Origin: an uncultured Christensenellaceae bacterium
GTDB taxonomy: Bacteria > Bacillota > Clostridia > Christensenellales > CAG-138
Direction of reading: 5' to 3'
Length of the DNA: 7,744 nucleotides
Assembly: GCA_902475645.1 (NCBI GenBank)
Contig: CABSAH010000083.1
Coordinates: 1 to 7,744 of the forward strand
The notes beneath the pieces were generated by a model that saw only the letters and a list, made by a program, of their open reading frames with translations, did not search any database and was not told the DNA's origin. The translations under genes and the position numbers were made by a program. This document shows positions 6,639 to 7,744 of the stretch, piece by piece (position 1 is the stretch's first letter; each line of letters starts with the position of its first letter).

Positions 6639-7744
6639 AGCAGCTCATCCACAGGAATATAGCCCACAAGGTCGTACTCGATATGTACCTTCTGCCTGCG
6701 CTTGCCGCTGGACTTGTCAGGTGCATCCACATAGACCGCCTTCACAAGCTCTCTGAGGGCATAGGGGGTCAGCTCCGTGAGGGTGCTGTTCCTCTTTACC
6801 CGCTGAACAAACTGCTCTATATTCTCTGCCTGTTGTTCCTGTTCATGGATTTGCTGTTGCAGACCCTTGACCTCGGCTTTGAGGTCTTTCTGTTCTTCGG
6901 TGTAGTTCTTGCTCATCATGGCGAAGCGTTCATCATCCAGCCGACCGGCTGCATTGTCTTCGTAAATGCGGACGAACAGACGGTCAAGCTCTCCGATTCG
7001 CTTCTCAGCCTGTGCCAGCCGCTTCTGATGTAGCCGCAGCGATTCTTCGCTCTGCATACGGAGCTTTTGCTCCATTTCGGAACGGAAATATGCCTCGTAG
7101 CGAGTGACTACCGATATGACCTCCTGAATGTGCTTCCAGACGATTTGTTCCAGCACAACAGCACGGATATAATGTCCGCTGCACTTGTCCTTGTTGACAC
7201 GATGGGTGGAGCAGATGAAGAAGTCCTGCCGCTTTTCAAAATAGCTGGTGGTGGAGTAGTAGAGCTTCTGCTTGCAGTCGTTGCAGAACACCAAGCCGGA
7301 GAACATATTGCTCTTGCCCGTTGCCGTTCTGCGGTGCCGCTGCTGCCTGATCTCCTGCACCTTATCAAAGACTTCCAGAGAGATGATCGCCGGGTGGGTG
7401 TTATAGAAAATCTTGCGATTCTCCATTGGATTTTCCCGCTGCTTTTTATCCCAGATGGAGTTGGTGTAGGTCTTGAAATTGACCGTGCAGCCTGTGTACT
7501 CCATGTATTCGAGGATGTAAGCAACGGTGCTTTCGTGCCAGCGATACTCGTTCTCCGGGGTCTGATGCGGTGTTTTTCTGCCCTCCCGCTGTTTGTAGGC
7601 GGTGGGGTTCAGCACCTTTTCCTTTTCCAGCAGAGCCGCGATCTGGCTCGGCCCTTTTCCCTCCATGCAGAGCGCAAAGATCCGCTTCACGACCTGTGCA
7701 GCTTCCTCGTCAATCACCCATTTCTTAGGATCGTCAGAGTCACG
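6620..7744 (-). CDS. Large serine recombinase (site-specific integrase of a mobile element), N-terminal part cut by window edge
   Basis: The - strand frame is open to base 7744 and gives 374 residues. The GTG at 7717 is internal, because upstream codons continue the conserved DSDDPKKW-V-IDEEAAQVV segment. Visible residue order: recombinase domain (about 1-130, with RRIF-like VKRIFALCMEGKGPSQIA and a Y-x-GC segment at 83-86); a zinc ribbon with C154-x2-C157 and C178-x9-C188 within FSGLVFCNDC and FICSTHR; a long Gln/Glu/Lys-rich coiled coil (about 215-317); and a C-terminal segment with LTPYALRELV and APDKSSGKRRQ. This is the architecture of large serine recombinases of conjugative and mobilisable elements, such as the TnpX/TndX group. 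They cut both DNA strands through a serine and act at att sites. The catalytic resolvase domain (about 150 or more residues, with the serine) lies beyond the right edge. No frameshift is seen. Codon use (ATC-rich Ile, CTG, CAG) differs sharply from the genes to the left. Confidence 0.93.
   Translation of the reverse strand, partial: RDSDDPKKWVIDEEAAQVVKRIFALCMEGKGPSQIAALLEKEKVLNPTAYKQREGRKTPHQTPENEYRWHESTVAYILEYMEYTGCTVNFKTYTNSIWDKKQRENPMENRKIFYNTHPAIISLEVFDKVQEIRQQRHRRTATGKSNMFSGLVFCNDCKQKLYYSTTSYFEKRQDFFICSTHRVNKDKCSGHYIRAVVLEQIVWKHIQEVISVVTRYEAYFRSEMEQKLRMQSEESLRLHQKRLAQAEKRIGELDRLFVRIYEDNAAGRLDDERFAMMSKNYTEEQKDLKAEVKGLQQQIHEQEQQAENIEQFVQRVKRNSTLTELTPYALRELVKAVYVDAPDKSSGKRRQKVHIEYDLVGYIPVDELLKAEQA
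6620..7744. mobile_element. Left end of an integrated element (ICE, mobilisable transposon or prophage), body outside the window
   Basis: A large serine recombinase of foreign codon use sits at the 3' side of a complete host operon. Such recombinases are commonly the outermost gene of their element, so the element most likely extends to the right and ends just left of the recombinase stop. The true boundary may be anywhere in about 6528-6635. No cargo, relaxase or phage gene is visible, so the class of element cannot be named. Confidence 0.6.

Noticed and set aside
6559..6756. 65-codon + strand frame starting in the junction with GTG
   Set aside because: It runs across the hairpin and antisense into the recombinase, has no Shine-Dalgarno, and its product looks like random translation.
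6683..7033. 116-codon + strand frame with hydrophobic stretches inside the recombinase region
   Set aside because: Its Leu/Phe-rich stretches are the antisense reading of the Gln/Glu/Lys-rich coiled coil; it is not a real membrane protein.
7717..7744. GTG at 7717 as the recombinase start
   Set aside because: The codons before it encode DSDDPKKW, which continues the conserved family segment, so the gene is cut by the window edge rather than starting here.
1..7744. CRISPR arrays, tRNA or rRNA genes, riboswitch (cobalamin) in the window
   Set aside because: No regularly spaced repeats, no cloverleaf-like sequence in the only gap over 25 bases, and the operon leader where a B12 riboswitch might sit is left of the window.

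Overview
The window holds the 3' part of a methylmalonyl-CoA pathway operon on the + strand (1 to 6527), followed by the end of an integrated mobile element on the - strand (6620 to the right edge). The order is: a carboxyltransferase subunit cut by the left edge (mmdA/pccB family), the small and large subunits of adenosylcobalamin-dependent methylmalonyl-CoA mutase (mutA, mutB), the MeaB-type GTPase that protects and reloads the mutase, a 92-base non-coding gap, and a large serine recombinase cut by the right edge.

The four metabolic genes form one tight transcription unit. Gaps are 21 bases (with a near-perfect Shine-Dalgarno), 1 base, and an 8-base overlap. Together they interconvert succinyl-CoA and methylmalonyl-CoA and move the methylmalonyl carboxyl group, giving propionyl-CoA. 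This is the core of succinate-to-propionate fermentation or, run in reverse, of propionyl-CoA assimilation. The epimerase, the biotin carrier and any membrane decarboxylase subunits are not in the window. They could lie upstream, or could once have followed meaB where the mobile element now sits.

The organism is a bacterium with fairly GC-rich genes and a striking preference for ATA isoleucine codons: 25 of 27 Ile codons in the visible mmdA are ATA. The strong AAGGAGG ribosome-binding site and the type of serine recombinase (zinc ribbon, long coiled coil, C-terminal APDKSSG-type segment) are most familiar from anaerobic, often gut-associated Bacillota. Other anaerobes such as Synergistota cannot be excluded, so this assignment is only tentative.

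The recombinase has very different codon use: by my count 13 ATC, 5 ATT and 2 ATA among 20 Ile codons. That supports horizontal acquisition. The element body should extend to the right of the window, with its left boundary somewhere in about 6528-6620. That gap carries three adjacent dyad symmetries, the largest a perfect 13-bp stem that includes the recombinase stop codon. I see no clearly new biological system here. The points most worth a second look are the element/host junction, its dyads, and what the insertion separated from the operon.
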